This document shows positions 23,672 to 36,235 of a DNA stretch of 64,000 bases, piece after piece. Location: NCBI GenBank assembly GCA_013115145.1, contig JAAPAO010000094.1, forward strand, positions 1 to 64,000. The letters are read 5' to 3'. The notes under the pieces were generated by a model, which ran no database searches, had not been told where the DNA came from, and saw only the letters and a program-made list of their open reading frames with translations. Origin of the DNA: Perkinsus chesapeaki (taxonomy: Eukaryota; Perkinsozoa; Perkinsida; Perkinsidae). Position numbers and translations under genes: made by a program. Position 1 is the stretch's first letter. Every line of letters begins with the position of its first letter.

Positions 23672-26600
23672 ATGTGCTCTTTTCGACCAGTTTTCCTCGA
23701 AAAGATGCCACTGCCAGTCCTGGGCAGCCGATTGGGCCGTCCGTTGGCTGCCTTGTCCTCCGCAATGGTACCGTTGTGTAGACCACTGTGTGCATCGTTG
23801 AAGCCGCCTCGGTGGGCTGGACTGGTTCCAAGAGTGATCTGTACGAAGACTGCTACATCAGATTTGGTATGACATGTCCATGCTTTGTGTGACCTTTTCG
23901 ATCTTTGGTGTTGCGATGGGAGTGCTCCAAGTGGTGCGCGGTGATTGAGCTAGTGGAATCTTGTGAAACGGGAGAAAGATGCAAACTAGGTCGATTCGGA
24001 GCCCAGTACTTTTCCTAGATAATGTGATATATTTTGTCGTGTAGGTATCGGCAGCAGCTTCCCGTTCATCTATGGCCACATCATCTCGCTATGTCTTACC
24101 GGACAACATCGATGTCCGCGAATACGACATTCATTTGAAGCCCAGCTTCGAGACCTTTCGCTTCCAGGGGACCTCCAAGATATCCTTGGCCGTCACCAAG
24201 CCTACAAGGGTCATCAAGCTGCATGCGAAGGAGCTTGCTATCGACCCTAAGGTGAGCTTGAGAGAATCTTGGTGGGACCTTTTGGCGTATCTGTTGTTGG
24301 TGCTCAGGTGACCTATACTCCAATTGGTAGTTCACCTATCACAGCCTCATCCGTTAGTGTGTCTAAGGCCGCTACGGAATGTACATTTGAGTTCCCCGAG
24401 GAACTTAAGGTTGGTGAGGGTGAATTAGCCATTGAGTATGTTGGAACACTTAATGATCAAATGGCTGGTTTTTATAGATCTGGGTAATAATACAGTACAA
24501 GTGGATGATATATACTTTAATAGATACGTTGACCAGTTTGGTAAAAATAAATATATGTTGAGCACCCAAATGGAGGCCATCGACGCCAGAAGGGCGTTCC
24601 CTTGTGTGGATGAACCAGAGCGCAAAGCTGTCTATAAGGTTACCATCACCACCGAGGCCAACCTCCAGGTGGGTCGCTACGGTCCCTACGTTTCTGAGAG
24701 GTTGATTATCTAGGTTATCTCTAACATGCCTGAGTCCTCTCGAACCATCTTCACCGTCGACAGCGGTGATGCCGCCAAAGCCTACCAGACCGTGTCGTTC
24801 ATGCCCTCCCCCAAAATGAGCTCCTATCTGGTTGCTTTCTGCGTGGGAGAATTCGAGTACGTCCAGGGGACTACCAAAAACGGCACTTTGGTGAGCTTTC
24901 AGTAACCCCGGTGGCCCCAGCAGAGCTCTTCTCAGGTTCGCGTCCTTTGTACTCCAGGCAAGCAAGCTCAGTGCACCTTCGCCTTGGACGTGGGCATTCG
25001 CTGCCTTGAATGGTACGGCGACGGCCCCTAGTGCTACAGTTTGACCTCAATACGTCAGGTACGAAGAGTTTTTCGGAATTCACTATCCTCTGCCTAAATT
25101 GGATATGATTGCTGTTCCCGATTTTGCCATGGGGGCCATGGAGAACTGGGGCCTGGTCACCTATAGGGAGATAGACCTCTTGTGCGACGCCGATAAGGTA
25201 GACCGAGCTCCCTTGTGTGTTTGTGGAAGCTGCCCTCAGGTTTCTGTAAATCGTCGCGCCAGACTGGCCACTGTTGTCACCCATGAGCTAGCCCATCAAT
25301 GGTTCGGCAATCTTGTTACCATGGAGTGGTGGGATGGCATCTGGCTTAATGAAGGCTTCGCTACCTTCATGCAGTATGCCTCCGCTGAAGCCCTTTTCCC
25401 CGACTGGGGCGTTTGGAACTCGTAAGCCGCCTGAGCCAATTCTCTTGTGACTGCCAACCTCAGGTACATCCACGAATCTTTCGAGCGCGCCTTGGCCTTG
25501 GATGGCCTTCGGTCAAGCCATCCTATTGTGGTCCCGATCCACAAGGCTGAGGAGGTCGAGCAGGTAAGCTGAAGGATGGCGCGGTTTCACAAGTTGCCTG
25601 TTGGTAGGTTTTCGATGCCATTTCCTACATGAAGGGCTCAGCAGCGGTACGGCAGTTGTTCGCCGTGGTCGGTGCTGAGAAGTTCCGTGATGGAGTTCGC
25701 CATTATATGAAGACTCACCAGTATGGGAACTCGGTTACAGATGATCTGTGGAGAGCTTTGGAGGAGGTAGTCTGAGGAGCGGTCGTAGAGCACAACGGGT
25801 TTGGTCAGGTATCTGGGCAACCGGTGAAGGAAATGATGGACTCATGGACAGATCAGATGGGATATCCTTTATTAGAAGTTGGTCCACGTGATACAAATGG
25901 TAACTGTAAAGTTACTCAAAGTTGGTTCCTATCTGATGGGTCAATAAAGCCAGGAGATGATGATAAGAAATGGGTTGTACCGATACTTATTGGTGATGAT
26001 AAAACATCATCTAATGAAATGGGTAAATTAACTATGATGAGAGATAAGACACAAACCATTAATGTTGGCAATGGTAAATGGGCTTTGTTAAATTATTGTG
26101 CTTGGGTGCCGTATAGAGTTCATTACACTTCATCTGATGAATATAATAAAATCCTCGCTGGTGTAACTGATAAGACTGTTCCCGTTCCCAATAGAGTTAA
26201 CCTTTTGGGTGATATCTTTGCTTTAACCAAAGCTGGACGTGTTAGCCCTGAAGATGCTCCTCGAGTATTAAAGGCGTATAGCAACGAGACCGATGCGGAT
26301 GTATGGGATGCTTTATCTAATCTTATCGGTGGACTTTCGACTATCTGTACTGGTCTTGGTCGTACGGCTGAACTCGATAAGTTGGTATCTGATATGATCG
26401 CTCCTCAACTTAATAAAGTTGGTTGGGAAAGGAAGGCTGGCGAAAGTCCAAAGGATCGTCAGCTGAGAGCTTGCTTGGCTGGTTTGGCATCCCAACATTG
26501 TGCTTCCGATAAGTCACTCGCCACGAAATGTGCCGAAATGACTCGGGCTTTCTTGGAAAATCCCGACGCCCTCGCCGACGATGTTCGTGTTCCTGTGTTC

Positions 26601-27446
26601 CGATTAGCCTTGGCCGGCAGCGATCCTTCAGTTGGTGAGGAGTTGTGGAATGAGCTCATCAAGGTGGCCGAAAGATACGAGACCCCACAGGGCTGCCGGA
26701 TGGACATTTATTTGAGCATCGGCTATATTGCCAGCCCTGCCCTTAAGAAGCGCACCCTCGACAAGTGCCTTACTAATTTCATCAAGCCTCAGGACTTCTT
26801 CTACCCCATGGGCGCGGTTCGAACCTCAACCGTTGAAGCGGGCGATTTGACCTGGCAGTGGCTGTTGTCGAATTTCGATGCCTGTCGATCTCGAGTGGCC
26901 ACCGCCAGTCCTTCCTTGCTCGCTGCAGTCGTGTCCAGCTGCGCGAGAGGCTCAGTTACCTATGAGATGGCCGACAATGTAGAGAAGCTGGCCAGCGATA
27001 AGGGACTTACTTCGGTAGGTTATGGGATACTTCCTCCAACATCCAGGTTTGGAGAGTCTCGATTAGTCCCTTTGAATCTTAAGCAATGTACCCTTAATAC
27101 GAACACATTCGATTCTTGCGGTTTTTCTATCCCCTTTTTGATGTGGATTTTTTTCCGAGGGAATAAATTTAACAAAATGTGGCATTGCCTGTCATTTCGA
27201 ATGGCACGGAATTTAGCCTGTTTTTCCGCCTTGCAGCACTCAGAAGTGCATTGGCTTGACACCGTTGACGGTGGGTAACTCGTCGGGCTCAACAACTGAG
27301 AAAGGCCAACGGATATTCCATTATTTTTTCATCAGATATCGCGAATCATCTCCCAAATATGCGAGAACATCCGATCCAACGCAGCCCTGGTCGAGCGTGC
27401 TAAGAGCAGTGCCATCGCCTCTCCCGCATTCTGGCAGAGCCTCTAA
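23672..27446 (+). CDS. M1 family aminopeptidase, copy 2, with N-terminal presequence
   Basis: Twelve exons: 23672-23866, 24045-24251, 24308-24483, 24524-24668, 24714-24890, 24936-25012, 25059-25197, 25240-25421, 25464-25563, 25608-25766, 25809-27014, 27336-27446; 957 residues. Exon lengths from exon 3 on equal those of copy 1. The first exon is also exactly 195 nt but its protein ([20 protein letters not shown] start) is unrelated in sequence to copy 1's; it is again basic, Ser/Leu/Pro-rich and transit-peptide-like, and splices in phase 0 to [16 protein letters not shown]. The internal Met at 24072 is an alternative start. [23 protein letters not shown] and LNEGFATF are intact. The last intron (27015-27335, 321 nt) is much longer than in copy 1. 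Only about 140 bp separates it from copy 1. Confidence 0.95.
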
Positions 27447-27652
27447 GCTCTGCAGCGTTTTCCCCGACTGCCGGTCAAACCGTCATTTTCGGGCTCCCGC
27501 CCGCTCCACTATGAACACCATTCGTGGAGCGCTATTTTTTCTGTGATATCTTTGCTCCGTGTGTAAGGAGATTTTTGAGGTAACCTTAATAGGATTGGCG
27601 AGTTGTGTTTTCAAATCTTACGAGGCAACAGGAAAGTATTTTTTAAACGACA

Positions 27653-30600
27653 ATGACAGACGTTCTACCGAAGAACATTTCGGTAAAAGAATATGATATC
27701 CACATAAAGCCCAACCTGGAAACGTTCCAGTTCGAGGGTTCCTCAAGGATCTGTTTAGCCATCACTCAGCCGACAAAGTCTATCAAGCTGCACGCGAAGG
27801 AGCTGGCTTTCGAGCCTAAGGTACAACCGTCCGGGTATGCGTCACGCGCCACAGCCGCTGTCCCCTTTACAGGTTGTTTTTGCTCCTTCTGAAGGCGAGC
27901 CTATCGAGGCCTCGTCCGTCCGGCTGCTCCCAGACTCCAGCATTGTCAGCTTCGAATTTGATGAGGAACTACCAGCCGGATTTGGTGTACTTAGCGTGGA
28001 ATATGTCGGCACTATAAACGATCAGATGGCAGGTTTTTACAGATCAAGGTGGGCGGCTGGACACTCGTAGCTGGGCTCATCTGCAGTGTTCAGTTACACT
28101 GACCTAAACGGAAAACAGCGATTTATGGGAACAACGTTTTTTGCACTGATCCATGCCAGAAGAGCCTTCCCTTGCATTGATGAGCCCGAGGCCAAGGCCA
28201 TTTTCAAGATCACTATATCTTGCGATGCCCGGTTGCAGGTAGTCGAGAGCTCCAGCGAAATGTGTTGGGCATGTGCTTTTTCTAGGCTATCTCTAATATG
28301 CCCGAGGCCTCCAGAAGCCTCTACAATGGCGGCAGTCCAGATGCCCCTGTGCCCTATCAGAAGGTTGAGTTCATGCCCACCCCCAAAATGAGCACCTATT
28401 TGGTTGCCTTTTGTATAGGACAGTTCGAGTACCTTCAAGCGACCACTAAGAACGGAACTCTGGTAGCCTTTCGGGGCGCATCAATCTTACATTCGGAATC
28501 CATTTAAAGGCGAAGCTCGCACCGACTGCTTAGCGACGCCAGCACGACGTTTTTCGAAAATTCGGCTCTACCCTCCCGTTGGAGCTCCTTATTTCGAGGT
28601 GTATCGGAAAATACGTCTTTACGAGGGTTGAGAATATGATTCTTAAGTTCAGGTTCGAACGATCTGCACCCCCGGGAAGAAGGATCTCTTGCACTTCGCG
28701 CTTGACTGCGGTGTGAAGGCGATAGAATGGTGAGCGGTCTCCGCTACTCACATCATTGAGATGCTCCTATCAGGTACGAAGACTTTTTTGGTCTCCGTTA
28801 TGCCTTGCCCAAGATGGACATGATCGCTGTTCCTGATTTTGCCATGGGGGCAATGGAGAACTGGGGCCTGGTCACCTATAGGGAGACCGACCTGTTATGC
28901 GATCCTCGAAAGGTAGTGGTAGATCGCCGCTTGAAGTTACCGCGTCCCTTTAGGCCTCTGTATCTCGTATGACACGTGTCGCCACGGTTGTTGCCCACGA
29001 GCTGGCTCATCAATGGTTCGGCAATCTTGTGACCATGAAATGGTGGGATGAGCTTTGGCTTAATGAAGGCTTCGCTACCTTCATGCAGTATCTTTGCACA
29101 GATGCTTTAATGCCCGAGCTGGGCGTGTGGAATATGTAAGGAAGGCACCAAATGAGCTCGGATATTGAATCGCAGGTATATATCGGACACGTTGGAAGGA
29201 GCCCTCGGGTTGGATGGATTGAGATCAAGCCATCCTATTGTGGTCCACCTTGATAGCGCCGAGGAGGCCGAGCAGGTACTTGGGAGCCAGGGAGGGCTGG
29301 GAACTTGCTCACACTTTACAACCACCTGGTATTCACGTGAAATCAGCCGCAGAGTTGATATTACTTCATAAGTTCCGCTCGATATTATACTATGGGCTTT
29401 TATAAGGTGCTCGACTACATATCCTACAGGAAAGGCTCTGCAGTGGTGAGGATGCTTTGGAGCTTCGTTGGTGGCGAGAAGTTCAGAGAGGCTCTCCAGT
29501 TGTATATGAGGACCCACCAGTACGGTAATGCTACCACAGATGACCTTTGGAACGCTGTCGAGGAGGTACGCGGCCGAGGGGCCACTTACTGCAGTACATT
29601 TGGTGGATGTCAGGTATCCGGGCAACCGGTGAAGGAAATGATGGACTCATGGACGGATCAGATGGGATATCCTTTGTTAGAAGTTGGTCCACGTGATACA
29701 AATGGTAACTGTAAAGTTACTCAAAGTTGGTTCCTATCTGATGGGTCAATAAAGCCAGGAGATGATGATAAGAAATGGGTTGTACCAGTCTTGGTCGGTG
29801 ACGAGTCAACACCAGCCGAGTCTCTCGGACGCCTAACTCTACTGAGGAGCAAAGAAGCCGGTTTTAGTGTTGGTCCCAGCAAGTGGTATATGTTTAACTG
29901 GGGGGCGTGGGTGCCATACAGAGTGCTCTACACCTCATCCAGCGACGTTGATGCCATTCTCAAAGCGATTGCCGCCTTGGAGATTCCCGTGGCCAATAGG
30001 ATTCATTTCGTTTTCGATGCTCTGGCGCTCTGTAAAGCCGGTCGGGTGCCCCCAGAGGAGCTACCGAAGGTGCTTCTTGCCTACAGGAACGAGACCGATC
30101 CCGATGTCTGGGACGCTCTGGTCCGCGTGATCGGTTCGCTGAACCTAATTTGCTCTGGCATCGGTAAAGGAAAGGATCTCGAGAATCTTGTCTGCGGAAT
30201 GATCTCGCCGCTGTTGGCGAATTGTGGCTGGAAAACTAGGAATGGTGATACTGCGAAAGACCGTCAGCTGCGGAGCGCCATCACAGCCCTGGCCAGCAGC
30301 TATTGCCGGTCGGATAAAGCTCTTGTTGATTCATGCGTGGAAATGACTTTGGATTACCTCGATGACCACAAGAGTGTTGCCGACGACGTCCGGCCATCGG
30401 TGTTCAAATTGGCCCTTGCTGGCAGCGATCCAGCTAAGAGTGAGGAGCTTTGGAGGGAGCTTATGAGGAGGGCAGAGGACAAAGGGACACCACAGACGGA
30501 GAGAGTGGATATATATCATGCTATAGGGTAATACTTCAAGGCCACCGATCGATATTGAAATCACGCGGGAAGGGGGGCTGTGATTAGCGGTAGCTCAATT

Positions 30601-31351
30601 GTGGAGCTCCGAGAGCGCGAGCAAATATTTAGTACCAGTTTGTCACATGTCTGTTGTGCAAATTGTCCCCTTTTCCAACAGCCCATCCCGGATGGCAATC
30701 TAGATCTAGAAGGCAATCTTCGGCTCGGGATAGGATTCCTTTCTGTATTTTTGAGCGGAGCGATGCTAACAGTAGTTTCTCTCTCTTCAGATTCGTATCT
30801 AGCCTTCCCCTTAAGCGTAAGGTCCTCGAGTGGTGCCTTACCGATACTGTGAAGACCCAGGACTTCTTCTTCCCGATGGCCAGCGTCCGCATTTCCTCCG
30901 AAGAGGGTGCCGATCTCGCTTGGAACTGGTTGGAGGCTAACTTTGATGCTGTTCATAAGAGAGTTGCCACGGCTAGTTCGACACTGCTGGCATCTGTTAT
31001 AGGAAGCTGCTCGAGGAACGCGTGTACAGAAGACATGGCTCAGCGAGTTGAGCGCATCGCAGCGACCAACAATCTCAAGGAGGTACTATCAGGAATGGGT
31101 ACCAGTGTGGCGGGTCGGGGTGAAATGCCTGAGGGGCAGCTTGGTTCACAATTGCCGATCCTGTATCGTGAAACGTCCAGCCTCAGTATCTTCCTCTAGT
31201 TGCATGCCATATCGTCTGTCTTTGCCAGATATCTCGGTCAACATCGCAGATAGCGGAGACTATCCGATCGAATGCAGCCGTTGTTAAGAGAGCAGCGGAA
31301 TCGCCGCTCGCCACCGAGGCGTATTGGCAAGGCCTCTTCACCACCCTTTAA
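27653..31351 (+). CDS. M1 family aminopeptidase, copy 3
   Basis: Twelve exons: 27653-27820, 27873-28048, 28094-28238, 28286-28462, 28653-28729, 28774-28912, 28954-29135, 29176-29275, 29407-29565, 29614-30527, 30791-31082, 31229-31351; 883 residues. It starts directly at the catalytic region ([17 protein letters not shown]), so there is no presequence exon and a cytosolic location is likely. [23 protein letters not shown] and LNEGFATF are intact. The position equivalent to the TQME substrate-pocket stretch of the other copies reads [13 protein letters not shown], a departure from the family. The large C-terminal exon is split by an extra 263-nt phase-2 intron (30528-30790); the two halves (914 + 292 nt) add to the same 1206 nt as the single exon of copies 1 and 2. 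Confidence 0.94.
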
Positions 31352-31469
31352 GTGTTTGATATGTTCTCATAAGTTTATCACAGTACTGAGCGTTGAGCGT
31401 TGAGACGGCCCGTGGGTGATTTTTCTCAGTGCATAACTACACTGGACTCCTTACCCTCATTTCCCTATA

Positions 31470-34400
31470 ATGGCAGATAACACCGCCAGTCTACTAGACA
31501 GCCACGTACACGTCAAGGAATACGATATCCACCTCAAGCCCAATTTCGACACTTTCCGCTTTGAGGGAGCATCACAGATATCTTTGGATGTCGCCGAACC
31601 GACCAAGGTCATCAACTTGCACGCCAAGGAGCTGGCCATCAATGCCGGGGTGAGCTGATCACTCGCTAATCCCTATTCAGTAATATTACTGATAGGTAAC
31701 TCTCGAGTACCCATGCAGCGGAAAGGTGTATCAAGCTGACTCTATAGCAGTCAGCGAGAAGGACACCACTTGCACCTTCACCTTTGCAGAGGAGCTTACC
31801 GCTGGTGCAGCAATCCTCAAAGTGGACTTCGTTGGCACCCTGAATGATCAGATGGCCGGCCTTTACCGCTCAGCGTAAGCCGCGTGAAGCTAAAGCCACA
31901 GACTCCGTTGGCAGGTACGTCGACCAGTATGGCAAACCGAAGCATCTGTTGTGTACCCAAATGGAGGCCATTGATGCCCGACGGGCTTTCCCTTGCATTG
32001 ATGAGCCCAGCGCCAAGGCCGTATTCCGCATCACAGTCACGACCGAGGCCTATAGACAGGTACGCAGAAGCGAGGTGGCCTAGTCGAATGTTTCGGTCCA
32101 GGTCATTTCCAATATGCCAGAGGCCTCGAGGGCTCTCTTTGCCAAGGAGAACAGCGATAGTCTCATGCAGCGGGTTACCTTTATGCCCTCTCCCCTTATG
32201 AGCCCCTATCTTGTTGCGCTGGTCGTTGGAGAGTTCGAATTCTTACAGTCCTCGACCAAGCGTGGCACACTCGTAAGCACTTCATCAGCCATTTTGACCA
32301 GCACCATTGGCCATTCAGGTCCGGGTGTTGGCGACACCAGGAAGGAAGGAGCAGTGTCACTTCGCCCTGGATGTTGCTACTCGTGTCTTGGAGTGGTAGG
32401 CCATCCGTCATCGACCAAGTGCTCCACCTTCCCTCAGGTACGAGACGTTCTTCGGCATGCCTTACCCTCTGCCGAAGCTCGACCTTGTTGCCATTCCCGA
32501 TTTTGCCTGTGGTGCTATGGAGAACTGGGGACTTGTCACCTTCCGAGAAGTTGACCTCCTTTGTGATCCTGCCAAGGTAAGCAAAGGCTGGTTCGTGAGC
32601 ATCGGTGGATCTCGTGCGAGGCTCAATTTTAAGGCTGCATGCTAGGATTGATTATCTTCAATGGTGGCGGTGCGAAAAGTGCGATTAAGCCGCAACCTTG
32701 TAAAATAATGTGTTTTAAATAGCCCGAGCACATCTCATTAGTTCCCACGTAGTAGTGCTCCGCTGAGAGATATTTCCAAGCCATTTATTGTGCTTTTCAC
32801 AAGCTTTTTGTTCAGGTGTCAGTCGGCACCCGCAAGCGCGTGTCTACTGTCGTTGCTCACGAGCTGGCTCATCAATGGTTCGGCAATCTTGTTACCATGG
32901 AGTGGTGGGATGATCTCTGGCTTAATGAAGGCTTCGCTACCTTCATGGAAAATCTCTCGACCGACGCTCTCTTCCCCGATCTTGGCGTCTGGAATATGTA
33001 AGCCTCCTTGAAGCGCCTCCACTGCTGTTGCTCAACTCGCTCGCAGGTACGTGAGCTCTGATCTCGAGAGCGCCCTCCATCTCGACGGCATGAGGTCCAG
33101 TCACCCAATAAAGGTGCCGATCACCGCTGCCGAGGACGTTGATGAGGTGAACGACAGCCGGCCATCTGAGAGACACTTTTTGTGTCATAGGTGTTTGACG
33201 CTATCTCCTATGAGAAGGGGTGTGCCATTGTGAGGACCCTGTGGGCCGTACTTGGGCCTGATGCCTTCCGTAAGGGTGTGCAGATCTATATGGATCGTCA
33301 CCAGTACAGGAATACACAGACCTCTGATTTGTGGACAGCCTTCGAGGAGGTAAAGGCGACAAGCCAGCCATGCGGGATTGCGATTTCATCAGGCCTCGGG
33401 GCAACCGATCAAGGAAATGATGAACTCATGGACAGATCAGATGGGATATCCTTTATTAGAAGTTGGTCCACGTGATACAAATGGTAACTGTAAAGTTACT
33501 CAAAGTTGGTTCCTATCTGATGGGTCAATAAAGCCAGGAGATAATGATAAGAAATGGGTTGTACCGATACTTATTGGTGATGATAAAACATCATCTAATG
33601 AAATGGGTAAATTAACTATGATGAGAGATAAAACTCAAACCATTAATGTTGGTAATGGTAAATGGGTTGCCCTTAATTATGGTTCCTGGGTCCCGTACAG
33701 AGTGTACTACAGCAGCCCTGACATGCGAGCTGCCCTTGCTCAGGCAGTAGCGGACAAAACTCTCCCCGTGGCCGACAGGATACAGCTTCTCGCCACCACT
33801 AGAGCTCTGGCTAAAGCAAAGCGCTTGACAGTGTGCGAGGCTCTGAACCTTCTCACTTTCTATAAGAACGAGGACGATGCTGATGTATGGGACGCCATAG
33901 CTATCGCCATCTCTGCCCTCGATACCGTCTGCATTGGTGTCGGACGCGGTGATGAAATGAACAAGCTGGTTACTGAGCTCATCGAAGGCCGCCTTGCTCG
34001 GGTTGGTTGGGACTCCAAGCCCACGGACAAGTCCAAGACCAGACAGCTTCGAAGCACTCTGGTGAGATTGGCCAGCAAGTACTGCCACAGTAACAAGGAG
34101 ATGGTAGAGAATGCCTGTCAACGTACCCAGGCTTACTTGGAGGATCCCTCCTCGCTCCCGGCAGATATCCGCAGCTCGGTCCTGAAGCTTGCACTGGCCG
34201 GTGGCGGCAACTTCTGGAACGCTCTGAGGGAGCGTGCTGAGCGCTACGATGTTACCAAGACTGAGGTTGTGGACATTTACGCCTCGTTGGGTTACGTCAA
34301 GGATAAGCGTCTCAAGCAGCGCACACTGGAGTGGAGTCTCGATCCTATCGTCCGACCTTCCGATTACTACACAGTGATGGCCTCTGTACGGTCCTCCTCA

Positions 34401-34764
34401 CCTGAGGGTGCCGACATGGCCTGGAACTTCCTCGTCACCAGATTTGACGAAATTAAGGGCAGAGTGTCGACTGCCTGCTCATCGCTCCTGACATCTGTCT
34501 TCTATTCTTGCGCGGGAGGAAGCTCCGATGCCTCACGGGCAGACACACTGGAGCACATGCGAACTGAGAAGAAGCTGAATGCTGTAAGTCTTTGATTGGC
34601 CTATGCGAGTCCTTTATTTCCTTTTGCCTGTTCAGATAGCACGCGCGCTCTCGCAACTGGTCGAATCGATTCGGAGCAATGCTGCCGCAGTGGAGCATGC
34701 CCGGGATTCCGATGTGACCAGGGACGAATTCTGGAGTGAGCTCTTCTCAATGCTCAACAACTGA
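31470..34764 (+). CDS. M1 family aminopeptidase, copy 4
   Basis: Eleven exons: 31470-31649, 31696-31874, 31915-32059, 32102-32272, 32319-32395, 32438-32576, 32816-32997, 33047-33146, 33191-33349, 33393-34583, 34636-34764; 883 residues. Starts [21 protein letters not shown] with no presequence exon. The GAMEN box sits in a Cys-containing context ([18 protein letters not shown]); [10 protein letters not shown] and LNEGFATF are intact, so it should be an active zinc peptidase. Exons 2, 4 and 10 differ slightly in length from the other copies, making this the most diverged member except in the short identity tract at about 33418-33690. The gap before exon 7 (32577-32815) is the longest intron. 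It follows copy 3 by 118 bp, so all four lie head-to-tail. Confidence 0.95.
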
Positions 34765-34880
34765 TATAAGATACCCGAGACAGTTTCTCAGCCTTCCCAA
34801 TTTGAAGGCCCTCCACTACGTTTGTGTTCGTCTCATTCTTTATACTAATAGATGGCGTTTCATTGAAATACATTTCGTTT

Positions 34881-36051
34881 ATGTTGAGTGTCATTCCCGG
34901 CCCGTTGCCTGGAGTAGTGCTACCCGCCGCTTTAGTTGCTCCAGGTGGAATGTCTGTGACTCCCACTCTCCGGATTTCGCGTTCGGCGGGGCTCCTGACT
35001 CTTCCATCAGACGCCGACGCCCTCGTTAGTTTTGTCAAGAGATCGGTGTCGCACAAAGTTATGGATGCAGCTGTTTGGAACGGCGTCGCGGCCAGATCGA
35101 TGGCCATGGGTGACGTGCTCAGTGGCCAGCAGCTCACCTCGGTGGTCCGAGGCTTCAACAAGATGAATCTCAGCCACAGCGACATGTACGTCGCAAGCCT
35201 CGCACGGCAGTTGAAGCCGCTCCTCAGTTATCCTTTTCTGGAGACCTTCATCCCGCCACGATTGCCGAGGTTCACCCCGATGGACCTTTCCCATTTGATT
35301 AGCGGTTACGTTCACGTAGCGCACCGGAGTGACGAGACGTTCCTTGGGGCATGTGCCGATGATCTATCCTGCGATAGAAGGAAGTTGGCCAGCCGGCAAG
35401 GTAAAACGTACAACGACTGGTAAGGCGCCACTGGTGACCGACTCCGGAGAGATTGCTTGCGCAGGCGTGCGTGGGAGAATTTGGTTGTCGCCTACGCAGA
35501 TGCGAACGTGAAACACAAAAAGCTCTTTGAGACCGCTGCCCCAAAGCTTTATGAGAATGTAAAGGACTAGTGCTGGCGAATGAGTGGTTGATGGTCTATT
35601 CAAGGTCCATCTTCTTAAGGGGCACGACTGTGCTCGGATACTGACGGCCCTGGTCAAATGCGGATTCGTTCACAAGAAACTTGTATCACTTATCAGGAAA
35701 GGCCTACCCACAATGACTTGCAGTAAGAACTGTGGGCTCAGCTGGAGGGTCTCGGAAAATCTTCGGAAGTTCATGACCGTGGATTGACCATACGCATGCC
35801 TTGTGTTGATTGCTTTTCAATGAATCGCGTTTTCGGAACATATGCAATTTTGAACATGACATTTCCACGATTAGGATCGTGCAGGTATTGGCGTTAACAA
35901 CGGTTTACAGTGTGCATCCCTGGGATTGGTAGGTACAGATGATCTAGAGCAGATCTGCCGATTATTCAACAGTATGGGGATTCAAGACGAGTTTGCAGAG
36001 AAGCTGCTGCGGTATAGAAAGGCGGAAGTACTGGACGATGTGAAAACATGA
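34881..36051 (+). CDS. OPR/RAP-like helical-repeat protein
   Basis: Exons 34881-35419, 35465-35558, 35605-35722 and 35885-36051 join in phase. The protein is built of repeated helix pairs with a recurrent pattern of the form [F/L]-x-x-x-[D/H]-[L/A]-x-x-[L/I]-[L/V]-x-[G/A]: for example SGQQLTSVVRGFNKMNL, TPMDLSHLISGYVHVAH, RAWENLVVAYADANVKHKKL, DCARILTALVKCGFVHKKL and DLEQICRLFNSMGIQDEF. This resembles the roughly 35-45 residue helical repeats of organellar RNA-binding OPR/RAP/FASTK proteins in alveolates and algae. The N-terminus (MLSVIPGPLPGVVLPAALV, then RISRSAG) could be a mitochondrial presequence. No RAP domain is seen within these exons. The stop at 36051 may not be the true end, since open frame resumes just after it. 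Confidence 0.55.
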
Positions 36052-36235
36052 GTGTTTCCGAACACCACGTTGCAGCGTTGCTCTTAGTTGATCCCCGTAC
36101 TATTCAGGACTGGGAGACTGAAGGGAGTTACTCCCAATCCTCAAAGGCTTGCCACCTGTTGTTCAACACTCTCCCGGCTCACTGCATGTACTTAACTCAA
36201 TACACTATCATCCACGACGCCATCAACCGGTTGGT

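Noticed and set aside
32577-32815. Missing exon between exons 6 and 7 of aminopeptidase copy 4
   Set aside because: The flanking exons join in phase at the same place as in the other three copies, so this is just a longer intron.
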